Assembly: GCA_002633005.1 (NCBI GenBank)
Contig: NMRA01000251.1
Span: forward strand, 446,636 to 510,635
Direction of reading: 5' to 3'
DNA: 64,000 nt
From: Phoronis australis
Taxonomy: Eukaryota > Phoronida > Phoronidae
Shown: positions 62,024-64,000 of the stretch, in pieces
Layout: each line of letters begins with the position of its first letter
Numbering within the stretch: the first letter of the stretch is position 1
Program-made: the position numbers and the translations under genes
Notes under the pieces: generated by a model
The model's input: the letters and a program-made list of their open reading frames with translations, nothing else
Database searches by the model: none
Told to the model about the DNA's origin: nothing

Positions 62024-62680
62024 CATATAAATAATAGCTCCCAGTTATAATAACAGTTGTCAACTTAATACAAGCCTGGAGATAATGACTTTGTTAACCC
62101 ACACCATGAACCATCAGCCAGCAACGAACATCCATATTATTCATAGCATTACATGACAACACCTGCGACCAACAAGCTACAGAAAAACAAATCCCCACAG
62201 TTTCATGCAAACTCAAGGTTTCTATCCGTGTGAGGATGGTCTCTAGACACCACAAATCCCGGTATTTTTCACAATTTTGTCATTGATGTGGGAAGGTTTT
62301 TTGGCAATTTTACAAATGAAATGGGTAATCATCTTAAAATTTGGTTACTGATTTTTGGGTCATTTTTTCAAACTAAGCTATCTGTATCTAACTAACACAG
62401 ATCTTACTCTCGACTTATGGAGCATACTTTATCCAAAATCTCCACACAACCATCAACCAGAATACAGCTAGGCACTGAAATGGGGATATAATTTGATCAA
62501 ACTAAAAATATCAATAAGTAACTTCAGTTCCAAAAAGTTGAAAATACAAAAAGATTTGGTTTAGACCACTTACTAAACTCGCACTAGACGTTCAATGCAT
62601 TAGCCAAACAGGCTAAAATTCTTCAGATATTACCGGGTATTAGCCAAACATTATGCTGTTTACCAATACCCCTTGAATGA
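62024..62680. other. Non-coding sequence, no feature seen
   Basis: AT-rich; nothing recognisable. Confidence 0.4.
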
Positions 62681-62717
62681 TAAAATGCGATGTTGCAGTG
62701 ATCACATCTTTTGTTAT

Positions 62718-62888
62718 AACACGCCAATGGTTTTTTTACAAGAACACGTAGCAGCGAGTCTGTTATCTTCAGCTGGAATGAGAGTACAAAACCAGGCAAT
62801 TCTCCTTGTGGTAAACAAAAGTTGTTTTCGTAGCAAAAAACAATGACGTTCATGCACCACAGGCGGATCTCGGATGTTGCAATTACAC
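62718..62888 (-). CDS. Candidate exon, WD/propeller-like
   Basis: Minus-strand open stretch reading VIATSEIRLWCMNVIVF, then LPGFVLSFQLKITDSLLRVL. A possible acceptor TGTTAATAAG lies upstream and a possible donor GTAAAA downstream. The I-x-L-W pattern resembles a WD-type blade strand. Product unknown; boundaries uncertain. Confidence 0.3.
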
Positions 62889-63001
62889 TTATTAACAGAA
62901 ATGTCGGCATCGTTTTTTCCCGCCATTTGTGGAAGGGTAGGCGTAACTACCTATAGCTGCCTATGTCTAGAAAGGCCAATTTACTGAGCCTCAATACCAA
63001 G

Positions 63002-63145
63002 AATGATTAGCCTGTTCTTCCCCACAACTAAAAAGTAATTCAGCCTGTCCAAAGAACAAATTGCATCAACGTTACTGTTGCACAAGAGGTCCCATTCAAA
63101 ACTTGGTTGGTACCATAACAGGGCATAACTTTGCAATGTATGCCT
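63002..63145 (-). CDS. Candidate exon, beta-propeller-like
   Basis: After a strong acceptor (T-rich tract then TTTTCAG, about 63146-63152) the frame reads HTLQSYALLWYQPSFEWDLL, then VDAICSLDRLNYFLVVGKNR and LIIL, with a possible donor GTATTG. The strand pattern (VDAI...FLVVG...LIIL) suggests a propeller blade, and a KNTC1-like N-terminus is one idea. Together with 62718-62888 it could belong to a minus-strand gene upstream of PRKD. Not confirmed. Confidence 0.33.
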
Positions 63146-63210
63146 GAAAATGAATTTGCAATTAAATAAAAAAATCCTGTCGCCACTGGTGATTACAGAG
63201 CATGGCTTCA

Positions 63211-64000
63211 TAATTTTTTGAACGAATTATGAATTGATGTGATGTTAGCAGACAATAAAGTCAGGATGAATATCTTCTCAACAATATACAGAGCATGTGT
63301 AAGCCAAGGTTTAACCAGTAGACTCAATGGCATGAGCATGGTATAAAATTTCAAAAGGTAGTTTTTATTTTCATAATTATGCAACCGCAGGCACCAACTA
63401 CACTAACCACGGCATTTTCAAATAAGGTTAGCACTTAAAGTTATAGATTCGTACCCCTGGAATTGGCAGCATTTTCTTGTGTCTAGGTCACTATGGGTGT
63501 CCAAAGACTCTTTGGAAAAGTCCACAAGCTATACCCAGCTTGATGCTTTAAAATAAAGGTGCTTTTAGCAGCTTGCAACCATTGCAGATTATTACTTAAA
63601 GTTTATTTGAGTTCGGACATAAATAACCAGGGCGCTTGGCAGAATGCAACTTGGTGTTGATTGGTCGATGTCTAAGTTTTGCATAATGATGCCTGAAATT
63701 CAGTTTTCTGGTGAATAATTAGCATTAAAATACAGACGAGTACTGAATAATATGACTTATTTTTGATTCGGTATCACAAGTATTGCATAATGATATAACT
63801 GCCACAGCAATACTAGCGAGGTCTATGAGCCACTCGCGTAACAGCTTGTGTTTTCTGGTATCATGCTGAACTGTGCATATACTTAGATAGCTGTGTAGCC
63901 AATCTCATAATTATTTTAGCTTGCCTCAATTTTTTTGGCAGCCAGTTAAAAGTTGTCAGCAATCCATCTCAACGCATGCAGACACAGGAACTAAGAACAC
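63211..64000. other. Right end of window, no gene supported
   Basis: AT-rich sequence with no exon I can support. Confidence 0.4.

Noticed and set aside
1-64000. CRISPR arrays, operons, ribosome binding sites, prophage, tRNA or rRNA genes
   Set aside because: The window is intron-rich animal DNA; I saw no such structure, and the tandem repeats present are minisatellites without unique spacers.

Overview
This is eukaryotic (animal) DNA of about 64 kb, AT-rich, with short exons split by 1-10 kb introns and many short dispersed and inverted repeats. The gene content and repeat style suggest a marine invertebrate, either a non-vertebrate deuterostome or a lophotrochozoan; the sequence alone does not fix the species. 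One run of 11 Ns (21932-21942) and three single Ns (45887, 47282, 50344) show that this is a draft assembly.

Layout. Positions 1-2700 hold a dispersed repeat, unrecognised minus-strand reading frames, and perhaps the last 20 bases of an exon from an upstream gene. From 2703 to 24219 lie two plus-strand paralogues, each coding for an N-terminal CARD followed by coiled coil. Gene A (2703-7456, 4 exons, 578 aa) ends in a Cys/His zinc-binding motif resembling a CHORD domain. Gene B (14603-24219, 5 exons, about 695 aa) shares the first three intron positions and phases but ends in a Gln/Ser/Asn-rich basic tail without that motif. The interval 24220-27298 holds a THAP-like reading frame and a dispersed repeat. 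From 27299 to 58035 a protein kinase D (PRKD) orthologue runs on the minus strand, converging on gene B. Thirteen distinct exons (576 codons, all phases consistent) cover the N-terminal ubiquitin-like region, C1a, C1b, an acidic linker, the PH domain and the N-lobe of the kinase domain. The first coding exon and the catalytic half of the kinase domain were not found.

Two PRKD exons (the second half of C1a and the first half of C1b) occur twice because a 4.4-kb segment is repeated in tandem (about 42876-47281 and 47283-51707). The copies are silent-site variants in the exons, identical over the last ~0.87 kb, and meet at an N, so this is most likely two alleles placed end to end, although a true duplication would stay in frame. 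Another PRKD intron carries a minisatellite whose unit is derived from the adjacent PH-domain exon and its splice donor.

From 58036 to the end there are several DNA-transposon-like elements (a TTAA-flanked MITE and a 1.4-kb element with ~150-bp inverted ends), and at 62.7-63.2 kb two minus-strand candidate exons resembling a beta-propeller protein.

Functionally, the CARD/coiled-coil proteins are expected to be cytoplasmic adaptor scaffolds in innate immunity or cell death, and PRKD a diacylglycerol-regulated kinase. Their adjacency is seen; any joint role is only a guess.
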